The notes under the pieces are model-generated. The model saw only the letters and a program-made list of their open reading frames with translations, was not told the origin of the DNA and ran no database searches. A DNA stretch of 64,000 nucleotides from JBBDIM01 sp040880405 (lineage in GTDB: Bacteria; Planctomycetota; Planctomycetia; Pirellulales; Pirellulaceae), in contig JBBDIM010000179.1 of NCBI GenBank assembly GCA_040880405.1, positions 1-64,000 on the forward strand, read 5' to 3'. Shown here in pieces: positions 9,388-18,865 of the stretch (within the stretch, counting starts at the first letter, position 1; each line of letters opens with the position of its first letter). Made by a program: the position numbers and the translations under genes.

Positions 9388-10205
9388 ATGGGAAAGAACT
9401 ACATCATTTTTGGCGGATTACCTGGCGAATGCGATTTTCGAGAAGTCGTCAAGAAGCTTGATCAACAGACACAAGAATCATCCATCAAGTGGGAATGGGT
9501 TTACTGCGACATTTCAACTCATTACGAACCGCCGAAGAAGCCGTTCAACAGAGCAATCGCGTCTCTCCAACAGCATCTTGGGGCCATAAAAAAGGTACGG
9601 CCGAGCATGGCGATGCTATGGCCATCCGCTTGAACGCGCTTCATGGACGTACTCAGACATTGCTATATCGCGTCTACTCTGACCCAGTTCTAGTGCCTCC
9701 GTCCATCCAAGATGCCGAGGCGTTGATTGAATGGTTACTGTCGGAGCCTGCGGGATTAGTTCCTCGTGATAACTGGTGGGGAACAATCGAGGAAACGGCA
9801 ATCGTCGCAATTCTGTGTAAGCTGGTGCAAAACAAGAGTTGGAGTAAAGACACCCAAGCGCACCAGTGGACGAAGCACGAAGATTTATTTGGGCAATGGC
9901 CCGTCATGAGAAATGGCTTTCAAGAGGTACACGTAGAGGCGAAAAAGGTAGCAAAGAAGTTGGAGAAGACCTTGTTGTTAAAAAAGGGCAGTGGCCAAGG
10001 TAAAACCCCGCGTGAGTGGGCAATAAACATTGCCCATGTTTCCAACGTGAAAGAAGCCATCCTGAAGAAGAGCCTTGACCCACTTCGAGCGATTGACGGA
10101 CTAGACCCCGTAATAGAATCGGCTTCGAACGGTGCCCGAACATACGACATTGGAAATCTTGTTGTTAAAGAGCGGGTCCGGCAATTATGCCGTGAGCAGC
10201 ACTAA
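9388..10205 (+). CDS. Unknown protein in two frames, candidate -1 ribosomal frameshift
   Basis: The reading frame from ATG 9388 (MGKNYIIFGGLPGE) looks protein-like for 69 codons, then degenerates and stops at 9633. The -1 frame continues naturally from GTAEHGDAMAIRLNALHGR to 10205. At the switch, 9588-9594, lies A AAA AAG in exactly the phase needed for tandem -1 slippage. Four bases later comes a stem-loop (9599-9623: GGCC/GGCC outer and AGCAT/ATGCT inner pairs). Frameshifting would give a 272-aa protein; normal decoding gives 81 aa. Alternatives are a real indel (pseudogene), a sequencing error in the A6 run, or separate translation from ATG 9618. I recognise no domain. It probably functions with the LOTUS gene just upstream. 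Confidence 0.55.
9588..9623 (+). promoter_or_regulatory. Candidate -1 frameshift signal: slippery heptamer plus stem-loop
   Basis: A AAA AAG occupies 9588-9594, with ATA|AAA|AAG in the zero frame. After a 4-nt spacer, a hairpin forms from GGCC (9599-9602) with GGCC (9620-9623) and AGCAT (9604-9608) with ATGCT (9613-9617) around a GGCG loop. The same heptamer drives dnaX frameshifting in E. coli. I see no strong Shine-Dalgarno-like stimulator upstream. Confidence 0.5.
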
Positions 10206-10326
10206 ATTTCTACCATCGTGTATTTTGTGGGACAGCAGCAGATCGCCTCTCCGTAGATCGCACCTTCGGTATTCCACCTCAAAAATAAAAACTGCGACTT
10301 CGAACTGGACCACACTGTCGACCTCT

Positions 10327-12393
10327 CTACGTCGGGTCGCCGCCTGCGGCGTTGCCTAGCCCATCGTCCATCTTCTTTTCTGGGGTCGTTTGACCTCGTT
10401 TGGTGGTTTCGGTGCCGGGGACCAACCGGGGGCCGCCGATGTGCTGGTCGATGACGCGGCGGAGCTCGTCGGCGTCGACCGTTTCCACCTCGATCAGACG
10501 CTCGGCCAAGGCGATCAGGGCGGACCGGCGGTCTTCCATCATCCGTTTGGTTTTGGTCAGCAGGTCGTCGATGATCCGTTTGATTTCCAGGTCGATCTCG
10601 CGGCAGGTCTCTTCGCTGTGGTTGGTGCGGCGATCTTCGCTGGCGTCGTTGATGAAGGCGCTGCGGCCGCTGGTGCGGAAGTTGACTCGGCCGAGGCGGC
10701 TCATCCCGTAGTCGGTGACCATCCCCCGCGCGAGCTCCGTGGCTCGTTCCAAGTCGTTTTGGGCCCCGGTGGAAATCTCGTCGTACACCATTTCCTCCGC
10801 CAAGGTCCCGGCCAGCAGGACCTGAATCCGGCTTTCCAGTTCCGACTGGGTCATCAGGAAACGGTCTTCAGTTGGCCGCTGCATCGTGTACCCTAGGGCG
10901 GCGATGCCGCGGGGAATGATCGAGACCTTGTGGACCGGATCGGTATTGGGCAGGCAGTAGGCGACCAAAGCGTGACCGCTTTCGTGATAGGCGACCCGCT
11001 GCTTTTCGTCCTCGTGCATCACCCGCTGCTTCTTTTCGAGCCCGGCAGTGACGCGTTCCACCCCTTCGTCGAACTCCTGCATCGTGACCGCGGCGCGGCC
11101 TTTGCGAGCCGCCAGCAGGGCCGCTTCGTTCACCAGGTTGGCCAAGTCGGCTCCGGCGAAACCGGCGGTGATCGAGGCGACCTTCTTGACATCGACCGAA
11201 TCGTCCATCTTCACGCTGCGGACATGCACCTCCAAAATATCAGCTCGGCCAGCGGCGTCGGGACGGTCGACCAGCACTTGGCGGTCGAAACGACCAGGTC
11301 GCAACAGCGCCGGATCGAGCATCTCAGGACGGTTGGTCGCGGCGATCAGGATGATCCCGTTATTGGCCTCAAAGCCGTCCATCTCGACCAACAACGCGTT
11401 GAGGGTCTGCTCGCGCTCGTCATGTCCGCCGACGATGCCGCTGCCTCGGGTCTTGCCCAAAGCATCCAGTTCATCAATGAAGATAATGCAGGGGCTTTTC
11501 GAGGCGGCCTGCTGGAACATATCGCGAACCCGCGCCGCACCCACACCAACGAACATCTCGACGAAGTCGGAGCCCGACATGCTGAAGAACGAGACCCCCG
11601 CCTCGCCGGCGATCGCTTTGGCGAGCAAGGTTTTCCCGGTTCCGGGAGGGCCGACCAGCAGCACCCCCTTGGGAATTCGACCGCCGAGGTCCTGGTATTT
11701 CTCTGGGCTGCGGAGGAAGTCGACGATCTCGCGGACCTCATCCACCGCCTCTTCGATGCCCGCGACATCTTCAAAGCTGATGCTCAAGTCGTCCTGGATG
11801 TGCAATTTCCCTCGACTGCGACCAAACGCGATTGCGCTACCGGTCCCGCCGAGCCTCCGCATCATCAGGTAGAACAGCAGCACCACCAAGGTGGTCATCA
11901 GCATCAATGGGCCGTAGGTTTCCAGAAAATTGGGTGGCCCTTGGGCGCGGTATTGTTGATACCCTTGTTTGTCGAAGAGCTCCTCAATCTCCTTGGCGGA
12001 GTTCTCGTGGCGGCTCAGGTTAACGACAATCTCCGCCCCTTCGGTCTTGGCCTTGGTGGGGTCCTGGGCGTCGAGGTTTTCGCGATCGACCTTGGCCGTC
12101 ACGACCGACGGAGAGATCACCACATCTCGCATGTTCGAGTAGCGGACGCGGATCTTTCGTTGACCTTCTGTTTGGGAGAGCGTGAGCGCACCCACAAAAT
12201 TACCCTGCTCATCGACTTCGTGGGCCTCGACCAACCGCCGCAGTTCCGGTTTGGTCAGTTCGTCGGAACTGCTCCGCAGAAAGTAAGCGGCCAGAAAAAA
12301 CACCGCCACGCACACCACGATGATGTACCACAGGTTGCCCGCTCCGTTTTTCGAGTCACCGTTGCGTTTGGGGGTCTCTTTCTTACTGTCCAT
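10327..12393 (-). CDS. ftsH: ATP-dependent zinc metalloprotease FtsH
   Basis: FtsH is the membrane-anchored AAA+ protease that degrades misfolded membrane proteins and some regulators. The 688-aa product has two membrane segments (about 20-40 and 150-170) flanking a periplasmic domain, then the AAA+ module with Walker A GPPGTGKT (near 248), Walker [10 protein letters not shown] and an arginine-rich second region of homology ([22 protein letters not shown]). The M41 zinc site HESGH is near 469. I chose the ATG giving [11 protein letters not shown] over one 18 codons upstream, as a GAGACGG sequence precedes it and the length fits the family. The C-terminal tail is Gly/Asp-rich. It is divergent from dxr. 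Confidence 0.95.
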   Translation of the reverse strand: MDSKKETPKRNGDSKNGAGNLWYIIVVCVAVFFLAAYFLRSSSDELTKPELRRLVEAHEVDEQGNFVGALTLSQTEGQRKIRVRYSNMRDVVISPSVVTAKVDRENLDAQDPTKAKTEGAEIVVNLSRHENSAKEIEELFDKQGYQQYRAQGPPNFLETYGPLMLMTTLVVLLFYLMMRRLGGTGSAIAFGRSRGKLHIQDDLSISFEDVAGIEEAVDEVREIVDFLRSPEKYQDLGGRIPKGVLLVGPPGTGKTLLAKAIAGEAGVSFFSMSGSDFVEMFVGVGAARVRDMFQQAASKSPCIIFIDELDALGKTRGSGIVGGHDEREQTLNALLVEMDGFEANNGIILIAATNRPEMLDPALLRPGRFDRQVLVDRPDAAGRADILEVHVRSVKMDDSVDVKKVASITAGFAGADLANLVNEAALLAARKGRAAVTMQEFDEGVERVTAGLEKKQRVMHEDEKQRVAYHESGHALVAYCLPNTDPVHKVSIIPRGIAALGYTMQRPTEDRFLMTQSELESRIQVLLAGTLAEEMVYDEISTGAQNDLERATELARGMVTDYGMSRLGRVNFRTSGRSAFINDASEDRRTNHSEETCREIDLEIKRIIDDLLTKTKRMMEDRRSALIALAERLIEVETVDADELRRVIDQHIGGPRLVPGTETTKRGQTTPEKKMDDGLGNAAGGDPT

Positions 12394-12714
12394 GCCGTCT
12401 CGTTTGATGAGGTGGGGGCGAAGTGGTGACAATCCGGGGGAAGGCATAACCTGGGCGGTTCGCCTTCAACGAAGATCGATTATTTCATAGTATACGAGGC
12501 CGCGATCGCCGGGTATGGTTTGCGCGAGCGGAATATCCCCGCCCAGTTTGCCACAGCTTCCCATTGAGGCCAATGTATCGGTAATGCGGATTGTCGCGAT
12601 TTCCGCTATTCTATGGGTTGAGCTAACGGAGTTGGTACCCGCCGCCACCTAACTTTCATTTCGCCCAGAATGGGCGAATTGCCCCCTTTCACGAAACACC
12701 CCTTTCGAGCCTGT
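12394..12714. other. Divergent ftsH/dxr promoter region
   Basis: This gap of about 320 bp separates two divergent housekeeping genes and must hold both promoters. I could not identify confident -35/-10 pairs. No RNA gene or repeat is visible. Confidence 0.4.
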
Positions 12715-13917
12715 ATGCCCGCCGAGCCGAAAAACGTCGCCATCTTCGGAGCCACCGGCAGCATTGGGCAGAGCACGCTCGATGTCATCGACCAAAGTGA
12801 CGGGGCGTTTCAGGTTTGGGCTATCTCGGCTCACCGCAGCTTCGCCGACCTGGTAACGGCCGCGGGGCGACACCTGCCACGGTATGTCATCGCCAGCGAT
12901 GCGGAGGCGGCTGCCCGCTTCGATTGGTCGCAACTTCCTTCCCAGACAACACTTCTGACCGGCGATGAGGCCCTGCGAGAGGTCGCCGCCCAAGCGGAAG
13001 TGGACATCGTCGTCTCGGCGATTGTCGGCCGGGCGGGGCTCGAAAGCACCCTCGCCGCTCTGGAAAGTGGCAAACGGGTCGCCCTCGCCAACAAGGAGAC
13101 CTTGGTGGTCGCGGGGCATTTGGCCCGGCGCTTGGCAGCGGAGCATGGTGGTGAGATAATTCCGGTCGATAGCGAGCACAGTGCTATATTTCAAGCGATC
13201 GAGGCGGGTCGCCGCGAGGAAGTCGCCCGGGTGATATTAACCGCCTCGGGTGGGCCTTTTCGCTCGTTGCCGGCTGATCAACTACAAGAAGTGACGGTCC
13301 AGCAGGCCTTGGACCACCCGACGTGGAAGATGGGCCCGAAGATCACAATCGACTCCGCCACGATGATGAATAAGGCTTTGGAGATAATCGAGGCCCGCTG
13401 GCTTTTCGATCTGGGGGCGGATCAAATCGATGTTGTGGTTCATCCGCAATCGGTGGTCCATTCCATGGTAGAGTTTGTGGATGGATCGGTTTTGGCCCAA
13501 ATGAGTCCGCCCGACATGCGGTTGCCGATTCAATTGGCCCTGACTTATCCACAACGCCTTCCCTGTCCGGCCCCTGGGCTAGACTTAACCAAGGCGTTTT
13601 CACTCGACTTTGAACCGCCCGACTTCGACCGCTTTCCGGCGCTCAAGTTAGGCAAAGAGGTCGCCCAGCGGGGCGGCACCTGCGGAGCGGTGCTCAACGC
13701 GGCCAACGAGGTTGCGGTGGCTCGGTTCCTGGAAGGTAAGATACCGTTTGTTGATATCTATAGGGCGTGTCGCGATGTCATCAACCATCATCACTACGAC
13801 GCCACGCCCACACTAGCACGTTTGCTTGAGCTTGATGCTTGGGCGAGGGAGGAATCGGAAAAGTGGATCTTTGGCTCGTCGCGGCGAGTGATGAATCAAG
13901 CGCCCTTCAATTCTTGA
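12715..13917 (+). CDS. dxr: 1-deoxy-D-xylulose 5-phosphate reductoisomerase
   Basis: Dxr converts DXP to 2-C-methyl-D-erythritol 4-phosphate using NADPH, the committed step of the non-mevalonate isoprenoid pathway in the cytoplasm. The 400-aa product shows the NADPH loop GATGSIGQST near the N-terminus, ANKETLV, the metal/substrate motifs PVDSEHSAIFQ and TASGGPF, the flexible-loop region HPTWKMGPKITIDSATMMNK, and NAANEV. Starting at MPAEPKNVAIF fits family length; an in-frame ATG 45 bp upstream would add a non-conserved stretch. The last codons overlap the rseP start (TGATG), so expression is probably coupled. Confidence 0.95.
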   Translation: MPAEPKNVAIFGATGSIGQSTLDVIDQSDGAFQVWAISAHRSFADLVTAAGRHLPRYVIASDAEAAARFDWSQLPSQTTLLTGDEALREVAAQAEVDIVVSAIVGRAGLESTLAALESGKRVALANKETLVVAGHLARRLAAEHGGEIIPVDSEHSAIFQAIEAGRREEVARVILTASGGPFRSLPADQLQEVTVQQALDHPTWKMGPKITIDSATMMNKALEIIEARWLFDLGADQIDVVVHPQSVVHSMVEFVDGSVLAQMSPPDMRLPIQLALTYPQRLPCPAPGLDLTKAFSLDFEPPDFDRFPALKLGKEVAQRGGTCGAVLNAANEVAVARFLEGKIPFVDIYRACRDVINHHHYDATPTLARLLELDAWAREESEKWIFGSSRRVMNQAPFNS

Positions 13918-15980
13918 TGAGCGTTTGGGCTTTCACCCAAGGTATTATCGGTCTGGGTATCGTGATCTTCGTACACGAGCTGGGACATTTTCTGGTCGCC
14001 AAGGCATGCGGCGTGAAATGCGAAAAGTTTTACGTCGGGTTCGATGTCCCGATTCGTCTCGGCCCTTGGACTGTCTCCTCCCTCTGGAAAATGCAGTGGG
14101 GCGAAACGGAGTACGGCATCGGCACCATTCCGCTGGGCGGCTATGTGAAGATGCTGGGCCAGGACGATAACCCCAACGCGGCCGAGGAAGAGACCGAACG
14201 GACCAAGGTTCGCAACGTCGACGAGTCGGGCAACGAGATCGTCGACGTCGACCCCCGCAGCTACACGGCCAAAAGTGTCCCGCAACGGATGGCGATCATT
14301 TCCGCCGGGGTGATCTTCAATTTGATCTTCGGCGTGATCTTCGCCGCGATCGCGTTCAATATGGGCGTGCCGTACATGCCGGCGCAAATCGGGTTTGTGC
14401 AGCCAGGCTCCCCGGCGTGGCATGCCGGTCTCCAGCCGGGGGATGAAATTGTGGGATTCTCCGAAGATGGTCCTCCGCAAGAGCATTTCCGCTTTCAAGA
14501 GGATCTGATGATGGAGGTCGTGTACAACGGCCCCAATAAGGCAATGCCGGTACAGGTGCAACAACTCGATGGCGAATTGCGCGTGCATCACATCCAGCCC
14601 CGGAAGGCCCATGCGAAAACGCAGTTCCCCACCCTGGGTGTTCGCCCCATGGCCACCTTAAATGTCGCCCCCAATCCGCGCATTCTGGGGCTTTACTACG
14701 AACCAGCGCTCCTCGATTCGCTGCACAGCGGAGACACCATGACGCACGTCAACGGCGAGCCCGTGGAAAGCTTTATCCAGTGGGAAGCCCACCTCGCCAG
14801 CCACCCTTACGACACCCTAACCTTGACCTTCCAACCGAATCCTCCCGCAGGATCGACGGCGGAATCGGACCGGCCGACCGCACCGTACGATGTCGAGTTA
14901 CCACCGGCCATGTATCGCCACACCGGCCTGATCATGACGATGTCGCCGGTGTTGCAAATCCGCAACGGTTCGCCCGCTCAACAGGCGGGGATTCAGGTTG
15001 GGGATCTGTTAACGAAAATCGATGGACATGAGATCGGCGATCCGTTCACGCTCACCAGTCGTGAATCACGCTGGGTCGGTCGCGAGGTCGAAGTCGAGGT
15101 GCAACGGGGTGACCAGACCGAGACCTTCATGGTCGAGAGTGGCCAAATCACCGGCTATTCCGCTTCCTATAACCCGGGAGATGAAATTGGCCTGGAGACC
15201 TTGGGCCTGACCTTTACGATCGAAAACAAGGTCGCGGGCGTGATTCCTGGGAGCCCTGCGGAAGAGGCGGGACTGGCCACCGGTGACAAGCTGCTGCGAA
15301 TCGAGTTCAAACCCTCGGACGACCAATCGGCCGAGTTGGAAAAGTCTATCGGGCTCTCCAAAAAGCCGCTCGAGCTCGCTAGCGATAATCTGGCATGGCA
15401 AGTGGCTCAAAGTCGAATTTTGTGGAGTCATCCCGATACCCGAGCGATTATCGACTACCAGCAAGGCTCAACGGGAGAAGGCAAAAGTGCCACCCTCCCC
15501 ACGGTTGTCTCTGAAGAAGATGCCCTGCAATACCGTTTCCTCAGTTTCCAGATGCAGGAGAGAATCCAGTACGCTGATGGCGTCCTGGATGGCTTGGCCC
15601 TCGGCGTCCGTGAAGTGGGTGAGGGAATGACCCGGGTGATTGCCACCATCCAAAAGATCGCGACCGGGCAGCTAGCGTTTAGCAACTTGGGCGGACCAGG
15701 GACCATATTGGCGGTCGCCTCGGCCCAATCGTCTCGGGGCCTGTCGAGCCTGCTGTTGTTTTTGACGCTGATCAGCGCCAACCTGGCGATTGTCAACTTC
15801 CTGCCGATTCCGGTCCTCGATGGCGGCCACATGATGTTCTTGTTGTACGAGGGGATTCGTGGCAAGCCGGTCGACGAGAAGTGGATGATCCGGCTGACTT
15901 ACGTCGGCCTGGCGATGGTCCTGCTGTTGATGGTCAGCGTGATCGGGCTGGATATCAATCGTTTCTTCCCGTGGGATTAG
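13917..15980 (+). CDS. rseP: RseP-type site-2 intramembrane zinc metalloprotease
   Basis: M50 site-2 proteases cut membrane-embedded anti-sigma factors or signal-peptide remnants. The 687-aa product, started at the ATG overlapping the dxr stop, has HELGH at 20-24 in the first membrane helix. A GTIPLGGYVKMLG membrane-embedded strand follows, and the second catalytic motif (PVLDGGH) is near 634. The central region contains PDZ-like units (for example SPAWHAGLQPGDEIVGF, SPAQQAGIQVGDLLTKIDG and SPAEEAGLATGDKLLRIE), so three PDZ domains are likely. That is more than in E. coli RseP, and it explains the length (about 450 aa in E. coli). The dxr-rseP adjacency is common in bacteria. Confidence 0.92.
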   Translation: MSVWAFTQGIIGLGIVIFVHELGHFLVAKACGVKCEKFYVGFDVPIRLGPWTVSSLWKMQWGETEYGIGTIPLGGYVKMLGQDDNPNAAEEETERTKVRNVDESGNEIVDVDPRSYTAKSVPQRMAIISAGVIFNLIFGVIFAAIAFNMGVPYMPAQIGFVQPGSPAWHAGLQPGDEIVGFSEDGPPQEHFRFQEDLMMEVVYNGPNKAMPVQVQQLDGELRVHHIQPRKAHAKTQFPTLGVRPMATLNVAPNPRILGLYYEPALLDSLHSGDTMTHVNGEPVESFIQWEAHLASHPYDTLTLTFQPNPPAGSTAESDRPTAPYDVELPPAMYRHTGLIMTMSPVLQIRNGSPAQQAGIQVGDLLTKIDGHEIGDPFTLTSRESRWVGREVEVEVQRGDQTETFMVESGQITGYSASYNPGDEIGLETLGLTFTIENKVAGVIPGSPAEEAGLATGDKLLRIEFKPSDDQSAELEKSIGLSKKPLELASDNLAWQVAQSRILWSHPDTRAIIDYQQGSTGEGKSATLPTVVSEEDALQYRFLSFQMQERIQYADGVLDGLALGVREVGEGMTRVIATIQKIATGQLAFSNLGGPGTILAVASAQSSRGLSSLLLFLTLISANLAIVNFLPIPVLDGGHMMFLLYEGIRGKPVDEKWMIRLTYVGLAMVLLLMVSVIGLDINRFFPWD

Positions 15981-15983
15981 TCG

Positions 15984-16799
15984 TTGACCGATTCTGACGA
16001 GATTGACAATTCGCACCCTCCGCCTCGGATGGTGCTGCTGGACGCCTTCGGCACGGTGATCCGGCCCCAGCCGAGCGTGGCCGCGGCGTATCACGCCGTC
16101 GGCTTGAAGCATGGCGTGCAAGTCTCGCAGGGGGAAATCAAACGGCGATTTCGGGAAGCGATCCTGCGCCATAGTGTCCGCAACTTCGCCCAGAATTTGG
16201 CCACCCAAGATTCCGCCAGCGGCCCCTTGCGCGCGGACAAAACCGCGTCGGCGGAGGAAACGTTGCTCGCGACCGATCCGCACAACGAGCGCCAGCGATG
16301 GCGGGCGATTGTGTCTCATGTGTTTCGCGCGCCGACGGACTTGATCGAATCAATCTTTCACGACCTGTGGGAGTATTTCGCCCAACCCAGCAGTTGGCGT
16401 CCGTTTGATGACGTGGCCCCGCTCGTGCGAGAACTCCAGCGTCGTGGTTACGAGGTGAGTGTCGCCTCGAACTTTGACGACCGACTGCCCCCGATCATTG
16501 AACATTACTTTGCGCGGTTTGAACTGTTGGTGTTCGTCTCGTCGGAACTAGGCAGCGTGAAACCGAGTCGCCAATTTTTCACCGAGATCGAGTCCCGCAC
16601 CGGTATTTCTCCCGCAGAATTGCTGCTGGTTGGCGACGACGAGGAAAACGACTATCACGCCCCGCGCGCCGCCGGTTGGCAAGCCTGCCTGGTTGATCGA
16701 GATCCCGCCAAGACGGGAAATCCGCGGGGAGAGATTTCGCCATTGGATGTGGTTGGCGATCTGTGTGATCTGCTTCAAAGACTGCCGATGCGATCGTAG
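15984..16799 (+). CDS. HAD-superfamily hydrolase
   Basis: The 271-aa product starts at a TTG codon three bases after the rseP stop. Motif I is atypical, LLDAFGTV in place of the usual DxDGT, with the nucleophile Asp kept. Motif II is VASNFDD, motif III includes KPSRQFF, and motif IV is VGDDEENDYHAPRAAGW. This pattern fits the HAD-IA (REG-2/HDHD3-like) phosphatase group with a helical cap at about 25-120. The substrate cannot be told from sequence. Operon position links it to dxr-rseP only by proximity. Confidence 0.85.
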   Translation: MTDSDEIDNSHPPPRMVLLDAFGTVIRPQPSVAAAYHAVGLKHGVQVSQGEIKRRFREAILRHSVRNFAQNLATQDSASGPLRADKTASAEETLLATDPHNERQRWRAIVSHVFRAPTDLIESIFHDLWEYFAQPSSWRPFDDVAPLVRELQRRGYEVSVASNFDDRLPPIIEHYFARFELLVFVSSELGSVKPSRQFFTEIESRTGISPAELLLVGDDEENDYHAPRAAGWQACLVDRDPAKTGNPRGEISPLDVVGDLCDLLQRLPMRS

Positions 16800-16889
16800 C
16801 TTGTCAATCACCTAGGTTTTGTCGAATCATTTGGCAAGAAGGTGTGGTGTTGCATTGTGCGGAATCTCAAACACCCGCCTCAGCGCGTC

Positions 16890-16929
16890 GTAGCCACGCT
16901 CGCGAAGAGCGTGGGAGAAGTGCTCACCC
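16890..16929 (+). repeat. REP-like arm, GTAGCCACGCT family
   Basis: A 40-bp copy beginning GTAGCCACGCT, with palindromic halves CCACGCTC and GAGCGTGG, ends in GTGCTCACCC. It is a half unit compared with the 100-bp copy at 6060-6159; the inverted partner arm is missing. Confidence 0.8.
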
Positions 16930-17069
16930 GCGCCACCACAACCAACAAAGGGCCAACGGCCCGGCCCTATCCCAGCCCAGGGTATCACCCCCTTTATCCT
17001 ACACAACTCCGAATACACCCACCTGAGAAGAGTCGCGGGACCGCGCCAAGAGCCTTTGTTAAAGAATTT

Positions 17070-17150
17070 GAAACGCGGAGACGCAGAGAGCGCAGAGGGG
17101 CTCCCGTATAGTTTNNNNNNNNNNTGCGCTCTCAGCGCCTCTGCGTTTCA
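17070..17150. repeat. CGCAGAG-type inverted repeat containing the assembly gap
   Basis: The left arm starts GAAACGCGGAGACGCAGAG (17070) and the right arm ends CCTCTGCGTTTC (by 17149). They are near-complementary and flank the loop with the Ns. The same arm grammar occurs near 20.8, 32.8 and 36.7 kb. Confidence 0.75.
17115..17124. other. Assembly gap (10 N)
   Basis: Ten undetermined bases lie inside the loop of an inverted repeat. The true gap length is unknown. Confidence 0.99.
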
Positions 17151-17272
17151 ATCCCGTCGGGCACTCGTCGCCTGATGGAACCGGAACCGGAACCGGCATC
17201 CGGACTTCCCCGAAAAGGCAAGCTCAACCCCTTGAAAACCTGCGTCAAGATCGAATTTTTGACAGCCCAGGG

Positions 17273-18685
17273 TCAGGCCGATTGCCGCTGCGTGCCGTAC
17301 TGCACCGGATAACCGGACTTGGTCCAGGACTTAAACCCGCCCTGCATGTTGGTCACCTCAAACCCGGCCCGTTGTAAAATGCTGGTCGCGATCGCTGATC
17401 GTCCGCCACCCACGCAATGGGTAACCACCGGTTTCGAGCGATCGACCTGATCGAGCTCGCGCATCAAACTACCCAGGAAGCGATGCGTCGCCCCGGGAAC
17501 ATGACCGGCGGCGTATTCGGTTTCGGCGCGGACATCGAGCAGGGTGACCTCGCCATTCTCGATTGGTTCCACCAGCCATTCCGGGGCCTTGGACTCGTAC
17601 TTTTCCGTGTGTCGGTTGATCGCTTCGGTATCGAAAAACCCACCGACCTTGTCGATTCCGATCGATCGCAAGTCACTCAAATTCTGCTGGAGCGAACCCC
17701 GGTCGGTCAGGAGAAACAACGGCTGATCGTAGTCGACAAAAAATCCGGCCCATTGCACCAACATGCTCGAAGGGATATTGATCGTGCCCGGCACGTGTCC
17801 CTCGGCATAATCTTCCGCTGCGGCGGTGTCGATCACCAGCGACTGCGCGATGATCGCATCGAGGTACTGCGGATCCATTTCCCGCACCGGAATTAGGCGG
17901 CTCACCAGTTCCGGTCCCACCTTGTTCACCCGCTTCATCTCCTTGAAGTAGAAGGGAGTTTCCGGCTGGTCCGCGAGGATGTAATCAACGAACTGCTGCT
18001 CGTTGTCGTACTGCAAGGCGGGGTTGAACAGCTTCTCGTATCCCACCGTGCTCGAAGGGATCGCCCCCAATCCCTTGCCACAGGCACTGCCGGCCCCATG
18101 GGCGGGCCACACCTGAACGTGGTCTGGCAGGTCGCGGAACTTGCGCATCGAATGGAACAATTGCCGGGCACCTTGCTCAGCACTACCGGTGACTCCCGCG
18201 GCGGTCTCCAGCAGGTCGGGCCGACCGATCGACCCCACGAAGACAAAATCGCCGGTGAAGATCCCCATCGGCTGATTCGCCCCGCCCCCCTCGTCCGTTA
18301 GCAGTAGCGAGATATGTTCCAGGGTATGGCCTGGAGTATGCACGACCTGCAGCTTCACCTTACCGATATAAAACGTGTCGCCATTTTTCACCAACCGGCA
18401 GTCGTGCTGATCGGCGAAGCCATACTTCCAATCGGCCGGACCCTCGTCCGAGAGATACAACGTGGCCCCGACTCGGCTGGCCAGTTCCCTCGAACCGGAA
18501 ACGAAATCGGCATGGATGTGCGTCTCAGCCGCGGCCACGATTCGCAGTCCCTCGGCCTTGGCGGCCTCCAGGTACTTTTGAATGTCGCGGCCCGGGTCGA
18601 CGACAATCGCTTCTCCCGATTTTTGACATCCCACCATGTAAGAAGCATGGGCCAAGGCCGGATCGTAAAAGTATTTAAGCAACAT
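17273..18685 (-). CDS. Persulfide-dioxygenase-like MBL protein fused to two rhodanese domains
   Basis: The 470-aa protein has an ETHE1/CstB-like metallo-beta-lactamase domain (about 1-250): ETHIHADF near 55-60, HTPGHTLEH near 115-123 and FTGDFVFVG near 145. The single Fe(II) site of ETHE1-type persulfide dioxygenases uses the first His of motif 1, the later His and the Asp, all present here; the usual second His of HxHxDH is Phe. Rhodanese domain 1 (about 265-350) lacks a catalytic cysteine. Domain 2 (about 365-460) has the active loop CVGGGRS. Such fusions oxidise persulfides to thiosulfate or sulfite. The gene follows a membrane rhodanese and an ArsR regulator, making a sulfane-sulfur detoxification module. 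Confidence 0.88.
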   Translation of the reverse strand: MLLKYFYDPALAHASYMVGCQKSGEAIVVDPGRDIQKYLEAAKAEGLRIVAAAETHIHADFVSGSRELASRVGATLYLSDEGPADWKYGFADQHDCRLVKNGDTFYIGKVKLQVVHTPGHTLEHISLLLTDEGGGANQPMGIFTGDFVFVGSIGRPDLLETAAGVTGSAEQGARQLFHSMRKFRDLPDHVQVWPAHGAGSACGKGLGAIPSSTVGYEKLFNPALQYDNEQQFVDYILADQPETPFYFKEMKRVNKVGPELVSRLIPVREMDPQYLDAIIAQSLVIDTAAAEDYAEGHVPGTINIPSSMLVQWAGFFVDYDQPLFLLTDRGSLQQNLSDLRSIGIDKVGGFFDTEAINRHTEKYESKAPEWLVEPIENGEVTLLDVRAETEYAAGHVPGATHRFLGSLMRELDQVDRSKPVVTHCVGGGRSAIATSILQRAGFEVTNMQGGFKSWTKSGYPVQYGTQRQSA

Positions 18686-18865
18686 CGATGTTTACCCCGC
18701 GATTATTTCAGTTTGTGTGTCAATGAGACCTCGCGATTTATACGACCTTCGCCCCCTAAGATCACCGGCCAAACGGCAAGCCTTCTCCTAATTGCGGGTT
18801 TCGTCATCAAAACCCAAGCATTGGCGGTCACCCGCTTGCGCGGTTATCGCAGATCGCTTCACATA

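Larger units (their letters stand above)
16800..17272. other. Intergenic region with REP arm and gapped hairpin
   Basis: No gene is supported in this 470-bp gap between convergent genes. It holds a single REP-like arm (16890-16929) and a CGCAGAG-type inverted repeat whose loop contains the Ns. Confidence 0.6.

Noticed and set aside
10930..12429. 499-codon frame on the plus strand over ftsH
   Set aside because: It lies wholly antisense to ftsH and reads as low-complexity Asp/Gln/Val sequence without domains.
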